From Peribacillus sp. FSL P2-0133 (GTDB lineage Bacteria; Bacillota; Bacilli; Bacillales; DSM-1321), in assembly GCF_037975445.1 (NCBI RefSeq), contig NZ_CP150254.1, positions 101,001 through 165,000 of the forward strand: a stretch of 64,000 bases of DNA, given 5' to 3'. Below, one piece after another: positions 1 to 12,524 of this stretch (its first letter is position 1; every line of letters begins with the position of its first letter). The notes below the pieces were generated by a model that had not been told where the DNA came from, did no database searches, and saw only the letters and a program-made list of their open reading frames with translations. The position numbers were made by a program, and so were the translations under genes.

Positions 1-514
<514 letters not shown>

Positions 515-580
515 AACGCTTTTTAAAAAATGAAATACCTTCTTATTATCTAGTTTTGAAGGAACAACGTTCCTTTTATG

Positions 581-696
<116 letters not shown>

Positions 697-701
697 CATT
701 T

Positions 702-732
702 AAAAAGATCAGCCATCCGGCTGGTCTTTTTT
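702..732 (+). terminator. rRNA operon terminator
   Basis: A GC-rich hairpin (AGCC, short loop, GGCT, extended by AAAGA/TCTTT pairs) followed by six T residues just after the 5S gene. This is a typical intrinsic terminator. Confidence 0.9.
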
Positions 733-870
733 GTTATTCGTAATTTAAAAAAGGTTTTTTATTTTCAGGGACAGCATAGGGCTGGCCTTATTTGAATTGG
801 TTACAATATCATGAGGAGGAATTGGGCCGAATTTAAGTGGTGAAACATTAAGAGAGAAGAAAAATATCAG

Positions 871-896
871 GTTTTGCATTTATCTTTTTAGGGTAT
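871..896 (+). promoter_or_regulatory. possible sigma-B promoter for the ctsR operon
   Basis: GTTTTG and GGGTAT are separated by 14 bases, close to the sigma-B consensus (GTTTaa, 12-15 bases, GGGtAt). The B. subtilis ctsR operon is known to have both sigma-B and sigma-A promoters. The remaining spacer from 737 to 990 is AT-rich and shows no gene. Confidence 0.5.
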
Positions 897-992
897 TTAT
901 GTAAGATATTTCAACTTTAATGTTCAATGGGGTATGTAACTACATATAATTTGGGGAAAATGGATAATACAGAAAGAGAAAGTGCGTTTAAG

Positions 993-1040
993 TTGCAAAA
1001 TGCATTATTCCTTGTATAATAATAGTCAAATATAGTCAAA
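993..1040 (+). promoter_or_regulatory. ctsR promoter with CtsR operator
   Basis: TTGCAA (993-998) and TATAAT (1015-1020), spacing 16, form a sigma-A promoter. Just downstream, 1024-1040 is AGTCAAATATAGTCAAA, an exact match to the CtsR direct-repeat operator RGTCAAANANRGTCAAA. CtsR bound here would block transcription of its own operon until heat or protein stress releases it. Confidence 0.93.
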
Positions 1041-1060
1041 GTCAGAATGGAGGAGGCTGA

Positions 1061-1522
1061 GTGAGAAACATATCTGATATTATCGAAACTTATTTAAAGC
1101 AAGTACTTGAAATAAGTCAAAAAGATATCTTAGAGATTAAAAGAAGTGAAATAGCAGATAAATTTCAGTGTGTTCCTTCTCAAATCAATTACGTAATCAA
1201 TACCAGGTTTACCATCGAGCGAGGTTATGTTGTAGAGAGTAAGCGTGGAGGCGGCGGTTACATACGCATCATGAAAGTCGAATCGCAGGATTCCGTGCAA
1301 CTTATCAACCAATTATTATCGCTTATTGGTTCAAGGGTAACCCAATCGATGGCTGAAGGAGTAATTTCAAGGCTGATGAATGAAGACGTCATTAATGAAC
1401 GAGAAGCAAAGATTATGATGAGCGTCATAGATAGATCGGTGATTTATATCGACCTACCTGACCGCGATGAGCTTAGGGCAAGAATTTTAACTGCGATGCT
1501 TACGACTTTAAAATATAAATGA
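1061..1522 (+). CDS. ctsR: CtsR, repressor of class III heat-shock genes
   Basis: CtsR represses clp genes and its own operon by binding tandem GTCAAA repeats. The 153-residue protein has the normal length. The N-terminal winged helix-turn-helix ends in the glycine-rich wing RGGGGYIRI (about 61-69), which in the family acts as the heat sensor. The C-terminal half is the region modified or recognised by McsB. The GTG start at 1061 has an AGGAGG ribosome site about 5 bases upstream. It is the first gene of ctsR-mcsA-mcsB-clpC and has its own operator in front. Confidence 0.97.
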   Translation: MRNISDIIETYLKQVLEISQKDILEIKRSEIADKFQCVPSQINYVINTRFTIERGYVVESKRGGGGYIRIMKVESQDSVQLINQLLSLIGSRVTQSMAEGVISRLMNEDVINEREAKIMMSVIDRSVIYIDLPDRDELRARILTAMLTTLKYK

Positions 1523-1543
1523 AACTGGCAGAGGTGATGAGCG

Positions 1544-2095
1544 TTGATTTGCCAAGAATGTCATCAAAGGCCTGCTACCCTGCACTTCACCAAAATCATC
1601 AATGGAAAAAAGACTGAAGTCATGATTTGTGAGAAATGTGCTCAGGAAAAAGGTGAAATGTTCATGGATGTAGGTGGACCTGGTTTTTCAATAAATAATT
1701 TATTAGCAGGATTGTTGAATATTGAGTCGAATATTCAACAGACAAAGGCAAATGCATTTCCCAAAACGGAAGAGAGGCGTTGCCCGCATTGTCATCGATC
1801 TTATAAAGAATTTGTCCATATAGGTAAGTTTGGCTGTGCCGAATGTTATAAAACGTTCAATGAACAGTTAAATCCCATTTTAAAGAGGGTTCATAGCGGC
1901 AATACAGCACATATAGGGAAAATTCCAAAAAGGATTGGTGGCACCATATATCTTCGAAAGCAAATTTTGGATTTAAAAGAAGTTTTAAAGGTCCACATTG
2001 ATCAAGAGGAGTTTGAGAAAGCGGCAGAGGTAAGAGATAAGGTTCGTTCCCTTGAAAAAAGGTATGAAGCGCAAGAGGGAGGCGAGGAATTATGA
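1544..2095 (+). CDS. mcsA: McsA, zinc-binding activator of McsB
   Basis: McsA activates the protein-arginine kinase McsB and helps control CtsR. The 183-residue protein has paired CXXC-type zinc motifs near residues 3-6 and 29-32 and further pairs near 80-83 and 97-100 (CPHC, CAEC). A UVR-type helical motif ([17 protein letters not shown]) lies at the C-terminus. The start is TTG at 1544, placed by a GAGGTGAT ribosome site and by family alignment (MICQECH). The stop overlaps the mcsB start by four bases (ATGA), suggesting translational coupling. Confidence 0.96.
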   Translation: MICQECHQRPATLHFTKIINGKKTEVMICEKCAQEKGEMFMDVGGPGFSINNLLAGLLNIESNIQQTKANAFPKTEERRCPHCHRSYKEFVHIGKFGCAECYKTFNEQLNPILKRVHSGNTAHIGKIPKRIGGTIYLRKQILDLKEVLKVHIDQEEFEKAAEVRDKVRSLEKRYEAQEGGEEL

Positions 2096-3168
2096 GCTTG
2101 GAAAAGTTTGTAGAAAACGCCTTGAGTTCCTGGATGAGTGCCGAAGGGCCGGAAATCGATATTGTATTGAGTTCGCGGATTCGGCTGGCCAGGAATTTTA
2201 AAGACTTTACCTTCCCAACCTCCTTTTCTAACGAAGAAGCTAAAAAAATCATTGAATTGGTCAAAAAAAGAATCGAAGAAGAAGTAACCCCAGAGCTTGG
2301 AAAACTGGAACTATTAGAGATTGACCAATTGCAGCCACTGGAAAAGCGTGTTCTCGTTGAAAAACATTTAATCAGTCCCCATTTAGTTGAAGATTCAGCG
2401 AAAAGCGCATGTCTCCTTTCGGAAAATGAAGAAATAAGTATCATGATAAACGAAGAGGATCATCTCCGTATTCAATGTTTAATGTCGGGGTTGCAGCTAA
2501 AGGAAACCTTAAAGATTGCAAATGTTCTTGACGATTGGATTGAAGAATCCATAGACTATGCATATGATGAGGAAAGAGGATACCTAACTAGTTGTCCGAC
2601 TAATGTGGGAACAGGATTAAGAGCTTCGGTCATGATGCATCTGCCTGGCCTTGTCCTTACACAGCAGATGAATAATATCATACCGGCTATCAACCAATTG
2701 GGGTTGGTGGTTCGAGGGATTTATGGAGAGGGCAGTCAAGCCTTGGGGAATATTTTTCAAATCTCCAATCAAATTACTCTTGGAAAGTCGGAAAGGGATA
2801 TCGTTGAAGATCTAACAAGTGTAGTGCAACAAATCATAGCCCAGGAACGGTCAGCGAGGGATGCATTAGCGAGGACTTCCCACATACAATTAGAAGATAG
2901 AATTTTCCGTTCATATGGGATTTTGTCCAATGCTCGCATCATCGAGACCAAGGAAGCAGCTACCTGTATCTCCGATGTTAGATTAGGGATAGATCTTGGG
3001 TATATAAAGAATATTTCTAAAAGCATTCTAAATGAGTTGATGATTTTGACGCAGTCGGGATTTTTACAAAAGTACGCAGGTGGCCCTTTAAGACCCCATG
3101 AAAGGGATATCCGTAGAGCGGCACTCATCCGGGAACGCTTGAATTTCACGGAATCTTCCTCCTCATAG
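2092..3168 (+). CDS. mcsB: McsB, protein-arginine kinase
   Basis: McsB phosphorylates arginine residues on proteins, marking them for ClpC-ClpP degradation, and inactivates CtsR. The 358-residue protein has the guanidino-kinase fold: the N-terminal SSRIRLARN phosphate-binding motif (about 27-35), the conserved catalytic domain, and the C-terminal RDIRRA motif (about 338-343) that matches the known allosteric phospho-arginine site. Its start overlaps the end of mcsA. A 130-base gap separates it from clpC. Confidence 0.97.
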   Translation: MSLEKFVENALSSWMSAEGPEIDIVLSSRIRLARNFKDFTFPTSFSNEEAKKIIELVKKRIEEEVTPELGKLELLEIDQLQPLEKRVLVEKHLISPHLVEDSAKSACLLSENEEISIMINEEDHLRIQCLMSGLQLKETLKIANVLDDWIEESIDYAYDEERGYLTSCPTNVGTGLRASVMMHLPGLVLTQQMNNIIPAINQLGLVVRGIYGEGSQALGNIFQISNQITLGKSERDIVEDLTSVVQQIIAQERSARDALARTSHIQLEDRIFRSYGILSNARIIETKEAATCISDVRLGIDLGYIKNISKSILNELMILTQSGFLQKYAGGPLRPHERDIRRAALIRERLNFTESSSS

Positions 3169-3298
3169 AGGTCATTGACCCCTTTAGGGAGTATCAAATT
3201 TCATGTAATAGATATAGAGCAAGAAGAAGCTTCTGCCATAACTTAAAGAATTGCCAGCAACTTTATTCAAAACGAAAATTCTTAAGGAGGAATTCCCT

Positions 3299-5740
3299 AT
3301 GATGTTTGGTCGTTTTACTGAAAGAGCCCAGAAAGTATTAGCATTAGCCCAAGAAGAGGCAATCCGTTTAGGTCATAATAATATCGGCACGGAACATATT
3401 TTACTGGGCCTTGTCCGAGAAGGTGATGGTATTGCAGCCAAAGCGTTATATGCTCTTGGATTGGGTCCGGATAAGATTCAGAAAGAAGTGGAAAATCTAA
3501 TTGGCCGAGGACAGGATACGGCTCAAACGATACATTATACCCCAAGAGCCAAGAAAGTCATTGAACTTTCCATGGATGAGGCAAGAAAATTAGGTCACTC
3601 ATATGTTGGGACAGAGCATGTTCTTCTAGGTCTTATCCGAGAAGGGGAAGGTGTAGCTGCCCGCGTATTGAATAATCTGGGAGTAAGTTTAAATAAAGCT
3701 CGACAACAAGTATTACAACTTCTGGGAAGCAATGAATCAGGTGGTCACCAAGGTTCAGCCGCTTCAAATGCAAGCACGCCGACACTGGATGGCCTTGCAC
3801 GTGATTTAACGGCGATTGCCAGGGAAGGAAGTTTGGATCCCGTTATCGGAAGAAGTAAGGAAATACAGCGTGTCATCGAGGTATTAAGCCGTCGTACAAA
3901 AAATAACCCAGTATTAATCGGTGAACCTGGGGTTGGTAAAACAGCCATTGCTGAAGGGCTTGCCCAACAGATCATCAATAATGAGGTACCTGAAATTTTA
4001 CGTGATAAACGCGTAATGACACTTGATATGGGTACTGTTGTGGCTGGTACTAAATACCGGGGTGAATTTGAGGACCGGTTGAAGAAAGTTATGGATGAAA
4101 TACGTCAGGCGGGTAATATCATCCTATTCATCGATGAATTGCATACATTGATTGGTGCAGGTGGTGCAGAAGGTGCCATTGATGCCTCCAATATCCTTAA
4201 ACCATCATTGGCGCGAGGTGAATTACAATGTATCGGTGCCACGACTTTGGATGAGTACCGGAAGTATATTGAAAAGGATGCCGCGCTTGAACGTCGTTTC
4301 CAGCCAATCCAAGTCGATGAGCCGACTATTGAGGAATCCATCCAAATTCTCAAGGGGCTGCGTGACCGTTATGAGGCACATCACCGCGTATCGATTACTG
4401 ACGAAGCGATTGATGCCGCAGTCAAATTATCCGACCGTTATATTTCCGATCGCTTTTTACCGGATAAAGCGATTGACTTGATTGATGAAGCTGGTTCCAA
4501 GGTTAGGCTGCGTTCATACACAACGCCACCTAACTTAAAAGAACTTGAAGTGAAGCTGGATGATGTTCGTAAGGAAAAGGATGCTTCCGTTCAGAGTCAG
4601 GAATTTGAAAAAGCAGCTTCGCTTCGCGATACAGAACAACGCTTAAGAGAACAATTGGAAGAAACGAAAAAGACTTGGAAAGAAAAACAAGGGCAGGAGA
4701 ACAGTGAAGTGACTGTGGATGACATTGCACACGTCGTATCCAGTTGGACGGGAGTTCCAGTTACTAAATTGGCACAAACAGAGTCAGACAAACTGCTTAA
4801 TATGGAGTCAATCCTCCATGATCGTGTAATTGGGCAGGAAGAGGCTGTCATTGCGGTTTCTAAAGCAGTACGACGTGCAAGGGCAGGTTTGAAAGATCCT
4901 AAACGTCCAATTGGTTCATTCATCTTCTTAGGACCTACAGGGGTCGGTAAAACCGAGCTAGCCCGTGCTTTAGCTGAATCCATTTTTGGTGATGAAGATG
5001 CCATGATCCGCATCGATATGTCCGAATATATGGAGAAACATTCGACTTCACGTCTTGTTGGATCCCCTCCAGGATATGTTGGATACGAAGAAGGCGGTCA
5101 GTTAACGGAAAAAGTGCGGAGGAAACCATACTCCGTCGTTCTGCTTGATGAAATAGAAAAGGCCCATCCGGATGTCTTCAATATTCTTCTTCAAGTATTG
5201 GAAGACGGAAGACTGACAGATTCCAAGGGGCGTACTGTCGATTTTAGGAATACCATCCTGATTATGACATCGAATGTAGGGGCGTCGGCCTTGAAAATTG
5301 ATAAGTATGTCGGCTTTAATATCCAGGATACTGGCCAGGACTATAAAAATATGAAAGGGAAAGTGATGGAAGAACTCAAACGTGCATTCCGTCCGGAATT
5401 CCTGAATCGTATTGATGAAACTATCGTGTTCCACTCATTAGAGAAGGATCATTTGAAACAAATCGTTACATTAATGTCAAATCAGCTTACTACCCGTTTG
5501 AAAGAACAGGAGATATACTTGGAGCTGACAGATGCGGCTAGAGAAAAAATTGCTACGGAAGGTTTTGATCCGGAATATGGGGCACGGCCAATCCGCAGGG
5601 CACTTCAGAAGCATGTAGAAGATTATCTATCCGAAGAGTTGCTTAAGGGCAACGTGAAAAAAGGGCAAACGGTCGTAATGGATGTCGTGAATAATGAGTT
5701 TGCAATCCGACAAGGCGAGCCTGTTAATGTAAGTGAATAA
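3299..5740 (+). CDS. clpC: ClpC, AAA+ unfoldase of the ClpCP protease
   Basis: ClpC unfolds substrates for ClpP, using adaptors such as MecA and arginine-phosphate marks from McsB. From the chosen start the protein has 813 residues: a repeated Clp_N domain (about 1-150), AAA-1 with Walker A GEPGVGKT, a coiled middle domain rich in charged helices, AAA-2 with Walker A GPTGVGKT and a [10 protein letters not shown] pore-like loop, and the D2 small domain. The in-frame frame extends back to 3251, but AAGGAGGAATT sits 5 bases before ATGATG at 3299/3302 and the family begins [11 protein letters not shown]. It is the last gene of the ctsR operon. Confidence 0.98.
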   Translation: MMFGRFTERAQKVLALAQEEAIRLGHNNIGTEHILLGLVREGDGIAAKALYALGLGPDKIQKEVENLIGRGQDTAQTIHYTPRAKKVIELSMDEARKLGHSYVGTEHVLLGLIREGEGVAARVLNNLGVSLNKARQQVLQLLGSNESGGHQGSAASNASTPTLDGLARDLTAIAREGSLDPVIGRSKEIQRVIEVLSRRTKNNPVLIGEPGVGKTAIAEGLAQQIINNEVPEILRDKRVMTLDMGTVVAGTKYRGEFEDRLKKVMDEIRQAGNIILFIDELHTLIGAGGAEGAIDASNILKPSLARGELQCIGATTLDEYRKYIEKDAALERRFQPIQVDEPTIEESIQILKGLRDRYEAHHRVSITDEAIDAAVKLSDRYISDRFLPDKAIDLIDEAGSKVRLRSYTTPPNLKELEVKLDDVRKEKDASVQSQEFEKAASLRDTEQRLREQLEETKKTWKEKQGQENSEVTVDDIAHVVSSWTGVPVTKLAQTESDKLLNMESILHDRVIGQEEAVIAVSKAVRRARAGLKDPKRPIGSFIFLGPTGVGKTELARALAESIFGDEDAMIRIDMSEYMEKHSTSRLVGSPPGYVGYEEGGQLTEKVRRKPYSVVLLDEIEKAHPDVFNILLQVLEDGRLTDSKGRTVDFRNTILIMTSNVGASALKIDKYVGFNIQDTGQDYKNMKGKVMEELKRAFRPEFLNRIDETIVFHSLEKDHLKQIVTLMSNQLTTRLKEQEIYLELTDAAREKIATEGFDPEYGARPIRRALQKHVEDYLSEELLKGNVKKGQTVVMDVVNNEFAIRQGEPVNVSE

Positions 5741-5756
5741 CCAGATCCTAAACTTC

Positions 5757-5799
5757 GAGGTACACGCAGATTCTTTTGCAGTGTACCTCTGTTTTTTAT
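5757..5799 (+). terminator. terminator after clpC
   Basis: GAGGTACAC and GTGTACCTC form a nine-pair stem with a 14-base loop, followed by TGTTTTTT. It ends the heat-shock operon before radA. Confidence 0.88.
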
Positions 5800-5945
5800 C
5801 TATAGGTAGATTTGAGTATAAATGGGACAAGCAGAGTGCAGAGTGAATATTTTTTTTAAAAAACTTAGCCTTAAGAAGGTTTAAATAAAACCGAGGTATA
5901 ATATCCTTAATATAGATATTTTTTCCAGAGGAAAAGGAGTAATTT

Positions 5946-7334
5946 ATGGCTGTAAAGAAGAAAACAAAATTTATGTGTCAGTCTTGTGGATATGAGTCAC
6001 CGAAATGGATGGGGAAATGCCCAGGATGCGGTGAATGGAACAAAATGGTCGAGGAAACCGAAATCGTTAAACCTGCTAGAAAAGGCGCTTTTACCAATTC
6101 AGAGGTTAGAGGTTCCGGGGAACGGGAGAAGGCAGCACCCATAACGACTATTCAATCAGAAAAAGAACCCCGGATTAAGACGGATTTAATGGAATTGAAT
6201 CGTGCTCTTGGGGGCGGGATCGTACAGGGATCACTTGTATTGATCGGAGGGGACCCGGGTATCGGTAAGTCCACCCTGCTTTTACAGGTATCATCCCAAT
6301 TGGCGCATAAACAGAAAAAAGTGCTTTATATTTCTGGTGAAGAATCAGTCAAGCAGACCAAATTGAGAGCGGATCGGCTTGGGACCATGTCGGAAAATCT
6401 ATTCGTTTATGCTGAAACCGATATGGATTATATCCAACAGGCAATTACGGATGTAAAACCGGATTTGGTCATTATTGACTCCATTCAAACGGTATACCAT
6501 TCGGAGGTTACATCTGCCCCAGGAAGCGTTTCACAAGTGAGGGAGTGCACAGCCTCACTCATGCGCATTGCTAAAACGAACGGAATCGCGATTTTTATCG
6601 TCGGACACGTTACAAAGGAAGGGGCCATCGCGGGGCCACGGCTGCTTGAGCACATGGTTGATACAGTATTATATTTTGAAGGTGAAAGACACCATACATA
6701 TCGAATTATACGTGCGGTTAAAAATCGCTTTGGTTCGACGAATGAGATGGGTATTTTTGAAATGAAAGAACATGGATTGGAAGAGGTCGCGAATCCATCG
6801 GAAATTTTCCTTGAAGAACGGTCGCAGGGAGCCTCGGGTTCCACAGTCGTCGCATCCATGGAGGGCACAAGGCCGGTGCTAGTCGAAATTCAAGCATTGA
6901 TTTCACCTACGAGTTTTGGCAATCCGAGGCGAATGGCCACGGGAATCGACCACAATCGAGTTTCGCTTTTAATGGCTGTTCTGGAAAAGAGAGTGGGCTT
7001 GCTTCTTCAAAACCAAGATGCGTATTTAAAGGTTGCCGGTGGTGTCAAGCTGGATGAACCTGCAATTGACCTTGCTGTCGCAATAAGCATTGCTTCAAGC
7101 TTCCGTGATAAACCAACAAACCCTGCCGATTGCATCATTGGTGAAGTGGGGCTGACTGGTGAGGTAAGAAGGGTGTCAAGAATTGAACAAAGGGTGCAGG
7201 AAGCAGCAAAATTAGGGTTTGAGCGGGTTATCATACCGGCTAATAATATAGGGGGATGGACCGCGCCGAAGGGTATTAAGATCGTTGGTGTTTCATCGGT
7301 TTCGGAGGCTCTTAAACAATCGTTAGGGGGTTAA
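5946..7334 (+). CDS. radA: RadA, branch-migration DNA repair ATPase
   Basis: RadA promotes strand exchange and branch migration in recombination and affects DisA activity in Bacillus. The 462-residue protein has an N-terminal zinc finger (CQSC...CPGC, about 10-27), a RecA-like ATPase with Walker [11 protein letters not shown] (about 98), the RadA-specific KNRFG motif, and a C-terminal Lon-protease-like domain. ATG at 5946 follows an AAAGGAG site. It lies two bases upstream of disA, the usual pairing. Confidence 0.97.
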   Translation: MAVKKKTKFMCQSCGYESPKWMGKCPGCGEWNKMVEETEIVKPARKGAFTNSEVRGSGEREKAAPITTIQSEKEPRIKTDLMELNRALGGGIVQGSLVLIGGDPGIGKSTLLLQVSSQLAHKQKKVLYISGEESVKQTKLRADRLGTMSENLFVYAETDMDYIQQAITDVKPDLVIIDSIQTVYHSEVTSAPGSVSQVRECTASLMRIAKTNGIAIFIVGHVTKEGAIAGPRLLEHMVDTVLYFEGERHHTYRIIRAVKNRFGSTNEMGIFEMKEHGLEEVANPSEIFLEERSQGASGSTVVASMEGTRPVLVEIQALISPTSFGNPRRMATGIDHNRVSLLMAVLEKRVGLLLQNQDAYLKVAGGVKLDEPAIDLAVAISIASSFRDKPTNPADCIIGEVGLTGEVRRVSRIEQRVQEAAKLGFERVIIPANNIGGWTAPKGIKIVGVSSVSEALKQSLGG

Positions 7335-7336
7335 GT

Positions 7337-8410
7337 ATGACAGATAAAAAAGGGTATGAGAAAACAAAATTGGAAATTCTGCAAATTGTTGCTCCAGGTA
7401 CCCCGCTTCGGGAGGGGATTGAAAATGTCCTGAGGGCAAACACAGGTGGTTTGATAGTGGTCGGATATAATGAGAAGGTGCGAGTGATCGTGGATGGCGG
7501 CTTCGAAATCAACTGCAGCTGTACCCCCAGCACATTATATGAGTTGGCAAAGATGGACGGGGCCATCATTTTAAATGAAACAGCAGATAAGATCATTTTC
7601 GCAAATGCCCAACTAGTGCCGGATAACAGTACACCTTCCACAGAAACGGGAATGCGGCATAGGACAGCGGAACGTGTGGCAAGGGAGACCAAGTCGTTGG
7701 TCATCGCAATCTCACAACGTCGGAATGTCATCACTTTATATCAAGGAAATTTCCGATACGCCCTTAAAGATATAGGAGTCATACTTGCCAAGGCTAATTT
7801 AGCCATCCAGACCTTGGAAAAATACAAGGTGGTCCTGCAGCAGAGCATATCGGTTTTAGGAGCACTCGAGTTTGAGGAAATCGTGACCTATGCCGACCTT
7901 TTGCAGGTATTTCACCGATATGTAATGGTGCTCAGAATCAAGGCGGAGCTATTAACGTACCTTAATGAGCTTGGTACGGAAGGAAGATTGATCCGTTTGC
8001 AAATGAATGAAATTCTGGCAGATATTGAAACGGAAGGAAAATGGCTTATCAAGGATTATACCTCCAGTAATGATGAAAATCCCGAGGAAATCATTTTTAG
8101 GCTTCAAGAGTTGGCCATGCAGGAAAAACTGGATGAAAGCATTCTTCTAAAGGTGCTGGGCTATCATGGATACATACACCTTGATGAGTCAGTACATCCC
8201 CGTGGTTACCGTATTCTTCATAAAATCCCACGCTTGCCGGGTTTGATCATCGAAAATTTAGTGAAACAGTTCGGAAGCTTTAGTGAAGTCAATAAAGCTA
8301 CGGTTGAAAACCTTGACGATGTGGAGGGCATAGGCGAAGTCCGCGCCAATAAAATCAAAGAAGGACTCCGGATTTTGAAAAATCAGCTTGTCACAAATAG
8401 AAGGATGTAG
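7337..8410 (+). CDS. disA: DisA, diadenylate cyclase and DNA-integrity scanner
   Basis: DisA makes cyclic di-AMP from two ATP and stops at branched DNA, delaying sporulation when DNA is damaged. The 357-residue protein has the DAC domain with the active-site motifs DGA (about 74-76) and RHRTAER (about 107-113), a central helical spine, and a C-terminal helix-hairpin-helix domain ([18 protein letters not shown]). The start follows radA by two bases with a GGGGG ribosome site inside the radA end. Confidence 0.97.
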   Translation: MTDKKGYEKTKLEILQIVAPGTPLREGIENVLRANTGGLIVVGYNEKVRVIVDGGFEINCSCTPSTLYELAKMDGAIILNETADKIIFANAQLVPDNSTPSTETGMRHRTAERVARETKSLVIAISQRRNVITLYQGNFRYALKDIGVILAKANLAIQTLEKYKVVLQQSISVLGALEFEEIVTYADLLQVFHRYVMVLRIKAELLTYLNELGTEGRLIRLQMNEILADIETEGKWLIKDYTSSNDENPEEIIFRLQELAMQEKLDESILLKVLGYHGYIHLDESVHPRGYRILHKIPRLPGLIIENLVKQFGSFSEVNKATVENLDDVEGIGEVRANKIKEGLRILKNQLVTNRRM

Positions 8411-8635
8411 GTGCAGCTGGCCTTTTAAATTCCCCTGAACTAGCTTGAAATTGATTGGTGTTTATTTTTGACACTCAAAACTCAGGGTGCTAGGCTAATA
8501 TTACGAAAAAGAGAAAAAATCATATTTGTAAATCCACTAATTCCTTAAGTGAATTTAACGTATATAATGAAAACGAATTTTCGAAGGTTTCATTTTATTT
8601 TATTGGTCAATAATGAATAGAAGGAGGTGAAAGGG

Positions 8636-9733
8636 ATGTTAAAACGCATTATACAAGCATGCTTCTTAATAGTCGGCGGAACACTTGGTATGTTACTTAT
8701 TCCAGAATTATTAATTGTTTTACATGCAGATGATATTGCTTTAATAAACAATCCTTATGTAAGTGTACTGTTGGGTGCCATTATCTTTTATCTTATAACT
8801 TTTTGGGCAGTAGATCATGTGATCTATTTTATGAAGTGGCTGGAGGAACAGCTTGTAAAGATACCAATTACGGATATAATCTTTGGCAGCGTCGGTCTTT
8901 TAGTGGGACTGCTTGCGGCGTTCTTGGTTGGCTCCGCCTTCAGTGCCATCAAGGTTCCTATTTTAAATACAGTGGTTCCCATCATCCTTACGCTTTTATT
9001 TGGTTATCTTGGTTTTCAGGTGGGCTTTAAAAAGCGTGATGAGCTATTGAGTTTATTCACGAAAAGCAATAAGAAAAAGAACACTGATGGTGAAGCGAGC
9101 GAAGAGGATGAAGAGGGGTATAGCAAGCGGCTTAAGATTCTCGATACAAGCGTCATCATTGATGGTAGAATTGCGGATATTTGTCAGACAGGCTTTCTGG
9201 AGGGTACCATAGTCATTCCTCAATTCGTATTAAACGAACTGCAGCACATTGCCGATTCATCTGATGCATTGAAAAGGAATCGTGGAAGACGTGGTTTGGA
9301 TATCTTGAATCGGATTCAAAAAGATCTTCCGATTAAAGTGGAGATGTACGAGGGGGATTTTGAAGACATTCAGGAAGTGGACAGTAAACTAGTGAAACTT
9401 GCCAAAATATCGGGCGGAATGGTCGTTACCAATGATTTCAATTTAAACAAAGTATGCGAGTTTCAAAATGTGGCGGTCCTTAATATCAATGACCTTGCCA
9501 ATGCCGTAAAACCTGTTGTGCTTCCTGGGGAAGAGATGAATGTTCAGGTCATCAAGGACGGGAAAGAGCAGAACCAGGGCATCGCTTATTTAGACGATGG
9601 CACCATGATCGTTGTCGAGGGTGGCCGTGACCATATCGGGAAACGCATCGATGTACTTGTCACAAGTGTATTGCAAACCTCTGCAGGCCGTATGATATTC
9701 GCTAAACCGAAACTATTAGAAAAAGCATTATAA
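8636..9733 (+). CDS. yacL: YacL-type membrane protein with PIN and TRAM domains
   Basis: The 365-residue protein has four hydrophobic segments in the first 130 residues, a charged linker, a PIN nuclease-like domain starting at [16 protein letters not shown] with acidic residues typical of metal binding, and a C-terminal TRAM RNA-binding domain. It is conserved at this position in Bacillus, but its substrate is unclear. The ATG at 8636 is chosen because AAGGAGGTGA lies 5 bases upstream and the family begins MLKRI. The 225-base gap before it has only a TATAAT-like box near 8560 and no gene. Confidence 0.92.
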   Translation: MLKRIIQACFLIVGGTLGMLLIPELLIVLHADDIALINNPYVSVLLGAIIFYLITFWAVDHVIYFMKWLEEQLVKIPITDIIFGSVGLLVGLLAAFLVGSAFSAIKVPILNTVVPIILTLLFGYLGFQVGFKKRDELLSLFTKSNKKKNTDGEASEEDEEGYSKRLKILDTSVIIDGRIADICQTGFLEGTIVIPQFVLNELQHIADSSDALKRNRGRRGLDILNRIQKDLPIKVEMYEGDFEDIQEVDSKLVKLAKISGGMVVTNDFNLNKVCEFQNVAVLNINDLANAVKPVVLPGEEMNVQVIKDGKEQNQGIAYLDDGTMIVVEGGRDHIGKRIDVLVTSVLQTSAGRMIFAKPKLLEKAL

Positions 9734-9754
9734 AGAAGAGTAGGAGAAACCGTT

Positions 9755-10441
9755 ATGTTTTATGAAGTAGTGATACCTGCAGCTGGACAAGGCAAAAGAA
9801 TGAAGGCGGGCAAGAATAAACTTTTTATTGAACTATCGGGTATCCCGATCATTGTTTATACACTGCGTGTCTTCGAAGAAGATCCTGACTGTCGGGGGAT
9901 TATCCTTTCGATAAACCCGGCAGAAAAGGATTATTTCAGTCAATTGATTGCAGCATATGGGCTTAAAAAGGTCAAGAAACTGGTCATGGGTGGCAAGGAG
10001 CGCCAACAAAGCGTTTATAATGGACTGCAACATGCAGGAGAAGAAATCGTCCTGGTCCACGACGGTGCCCGCCCTTTTATCAATGTTGGGCAAATCAGTG
10101 AATTGACTACTGCAGCCTCCCTTCATGGAGGTGCCGTAATTGCAGTGCCCGTTAAGGATACGATTAAAAAAGCGTCAAACAATAAGGTAGTGGAAACAGT
10201 GGAACGATCTAGCTTGTGGGCGGTACAAACTCCACAAGCTTTTCGTGTATCCATATTAAAAAGCGCGTATGAACAGGCAGAAGCTGATGCATTTTTAGGG
10301 ACGGATGATGCAAGTTTGCTAGAGCGGATCAATGAACAGGTAGTTATTATTGAGGGCAATTATGATAATATTAAAATTACGACTCAGGAAGACCTTTATT
10401 TTGCAGAAGCGATTTTACATAAACAACATGGAAAAAGATGA
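9755..10441 (+). CDS. ispD: IspD, MEP cytidylyltransferase
   Basis: IspD joins CTP to methylerythritol 4-phosphate in the non-mevalonate isoprenoid pathway. The 228-residue protein has the nucleotidyltransferase motif [14 protein letters not shown] (about 9-22), the VHDGARPF motif (about 101-108) and a TPQAF motif. It overlaps the region leading into ispF, which catalyses the next but one step, so the two are probably cotranslated. Confidence 0.97.
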   Translation: MFYEVVIPAAGQGKRMKAGKNKLFIELSGIPIIVYTLRVFEEDPDCRGIILSINPAEKDYFSQLIAAYGLKKVKKLVMGGKERQQSVYNGLQHAGEEIVLVHDGARPFINVGQISELTTAASLHGGAVIAVPVKDTIKKASNNKVVETVERSSLWAVQTPQAFRVSILKSAYEQAEADAFLGTDDASLLERINEQVVIIEGNYDNIKITTQEDLYFAEAILHKQHGKR

Positions 10442-10455
10442 TTGGGGAGAATGAT

Positions 10456-10935
10456 ATGTTTAGAATAGGACAAGGATATGACGTTCATCAGCTTGTGGAG
10501 GGGAGACCTTTGATTATTGGCGGGATTACGATTCCGTATGAGAAAGGTTTGCTAGGTCATTCGGATGCGGATGTCCTTCTGCATACTGTTGCTGATGCCT
10601 GCTTGGGGGCAATTGGTGCCGGGGATATCGGTAAGCATTTTCCGGATACCGATCCTGAATTTAAAGATGCCGATTCGGCAAAACTGCTGCAGTATATTTG
10701 GGCGATCGTAAAAAAAGAAGGATATTCCCTAGGCAATGCGGACTGTACAATCATTGCACAAAGCCCGAAAATGGCACCGTATATTGAGGAAATGCGCGGC
10801 AGGATTGCTGAACTTTTAGATGCGCCGATAGACAGAATTAATGTAAAGGCGACCACTACCGAGAAACTTGGATTTACAGGCAGGAGCGAAGGAATCGCGG
10901 CACAGGCTGTGGTTTTATTGGTTAAATCAAACTAA
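10456..10935 (+). CDS. ispF: IspF, MECDP synthase
   Basis: IspF forms 2-C-methyl-D-erythritol 2,4-cyclodiphosphate. The 159-residue protein shows the metal ligands in GYDVHQ (Asp and His near 8-10), the HSDADVLLH motif (about 34-42) and the C-terminal [11 protein letters not shown] motif. The reading frame extends back to 10438, but the start at 10456 follows a GGGGAGA ribosome site and fits the family start MFRIGQG. Confidence 0.97.
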   Translation: MFRIGQGYDVHQLVEGRPLIIGGITIPYEKGLLGHSDADVLLHTVADACLGAIGAGDIGKHFPDTDPEFKDADSAKLLQYIWAIVKKEGYSLGNADCTIIAQSPKMAPYIEEMRGRIAELLDAPIDRINVKATTTEKLGFTGRSEGIAAQAVVLLVKSN

Positions 10936-11025
10936 TTTCGTTTTTAGAGTGGATGCCTTTATCCCAATGTATTTAAATGATAATATATACAATAGAATAG
11001 AACGACTGGGAGGTCTATATATATC

Positions 11026-12483
11026 ATGAGCAGCGATATTCGAGTTCGCTATGCACCGAGTCCGACTGGACATTTACATATTGGTAATGCACGGACTGCT
11101 TTATTTAACTATTTATACGCACGAAATAAAGGCGGGAAATTCATCATCCGTATTGAAGATACCGACCAAAAGAGAAATATTGAAGGCGGAGAGGAAAGTC
11201 AGCTTAAATATTTGAAATGGCTTGGTATGGATTGGGATGAAGGTGTTGATGTTGGCGGTGAATTCGGGCCATATCGTCAATCCGAAAGGAACGACCTTTA
11301 TCAGGAATTGTATCAAGAGCTTTTAGATAAGGGTTTGGCATATAAATGCTATTGTACGGAAGAAGAGCTTGAAGCAGAGCGTGAAGGACAGGTCGAACGG
11401 AATGAAACGCCAAAATATTCAGGGAAGTGCAAGCATTTAACTGAAGAAGAGCAAGCGGAACTAGTGGCTCAAGGAAGAAAACCGAGCATTCGCTTTGCCG
11501 TTCCAGCTGGGAAGGTCCTTACTTTCAAAGATATGGTTAAGGATGAGGTTTCGTTTGAAGCGGATGGCTTTGGTGATTTTGTCATCGTTAAAAAAGATGG
11601 CATTCCAACCTATAACTTTGCAGTGGCCGTCGATGATCACTTGATGAAGATTTCCCATGTCCTTCGCGGTGATGATCATATCTCCAATACTCCCAAACAA
11701 CTGATGATTTACGAAGCTTTCGGCTGGGAACCGCCGGTATTCGGACATATGACGCTGATTGTAAACGAAAGCAGGAAGAAACTGAGTAAACGTGATGAGT
11801 CCATCATTCAATTCATTGAGCAATATGAAGAGCTTGGTTATGTACCTGAAGCTTTATTCAATTTCATTACATTATTAGGATGGTCTCCGGTCGGGGAAGA
11901 AGAGATTTTCACGAAGGAAGAATTCATTAATCTTTTCGATGCTGATCGGCTGTCTAAATCACCTGCACTTTTCGATAAACAAAAGCTTACATGGATGAAT
12001 AACCAATATGTGAAGCAATTGGACGGAAATCGTGCAGTGGAATTGTCAATGCCTCACTTAATTAAAGCCGGGAAGGTTTCAGAGACACTGACCGCCGAAG
12101 AAGAAGAGTGGGTACATGGGCTAGTTTCCCTTTTTCAAGAGCAGATGAGCTATGGAGCGGAAATAGTCGAGCTATCTGAACTGTTTTTCATGGATGAGGT
12201 CGTGTTCGAAGAAGAAGCCAAGGAAGTACTGGCTGAAGAACAGGTACCGGAAGTCATGAAAGCTTTCCTTCAGGAGATCGATGGCCTTGAAGAATTTAAC
12301 GCGGATGAAATCAAGAAGTCGATTAAAGCCGTACAAAAAAGCACAGGCCATAAAGGGAAAAAATTATTCATGCCGATAAGGGCGGCCGTCACGGGTCAAA
12401 CACATGGTCCTGACTTGCCTAAGGCGATTTCATTACTGGGCAAAGAAAAAATTAAACAGCGTATTCAGAGTATTTTATATTAA
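11026..12483 (+). CDS. gltX: glutamyl-tRNA synthetase
   Basis: GltX charges tRNA-Glu, and in Bacillus also tRNA-Gln for later amidation. The 485-residue class I synthetase has the HIGH-type motif HLHIGNART (about 16-24), the KMSKS-type motif KLSKRDES (about 253), and a C-terminal anticodon-binding domain. ATG at 11026 follows a GGGAGG site. The gap before it (10936-11025) carries an AT-rich segment that may hold a promoter. Confidence 0.98.
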   Translation: MSSDIRVRYAPSPTGHLHIGNARTALFNYLYARNKGGKFIIRIEDTDQKRNIEGGEESQLKYLKWLGMDWDEGVDVGGEFGPYRQSERNDLYQELYQELLDKGLAYKCYCTEEELEAEREGQVERNETPKYSGKCKHLTEEEQAELVAQGRKPSIRFAVPAGKVLTFKDMVKDEVSFEADGFGDFVIVKKDGIPTYNFAVAVDDHLMKISHVLRGDDHISNTPKQLMIYEAFGWEPPVFGHMTLIVNESRKKLSKRDESIIQFIEQYEELGYVPEALFNFITLLGWSPVGEEEIFTKEEFINLFDADRLSKSPALFDKQKLTWMNNQYVKQLDGNRAVELSMPHLIKAGKVSETLTAEEEEWVHGLVSLFQEQMSYGAEIVELSELFFMDEVVFEEEAKEVLAEEQVPEVMKAFLQEIDGLEEFNADEIKKSIKAVQKSTGHKGKKLFMPIRAAVTGQTHGPDLPKAISLLGKEKIKQRIQSILY

Positions 12484-12524
12484 CAATTTGTCAAAAATGT
12501 AATATAGTATTTAATAATCTTACA

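Noticed and set aside
1857..2444. Long minus-strand frame opposite mcsA and mcsB
   Set aside because: It has no ribosome site and lies opposite two well conserved genes; it is a shadow frame.
5895..5905. TATAAT box before radA as a promoter
   Set aside because: The box is good, but no convincing -35 sequence lies at a proper distance.
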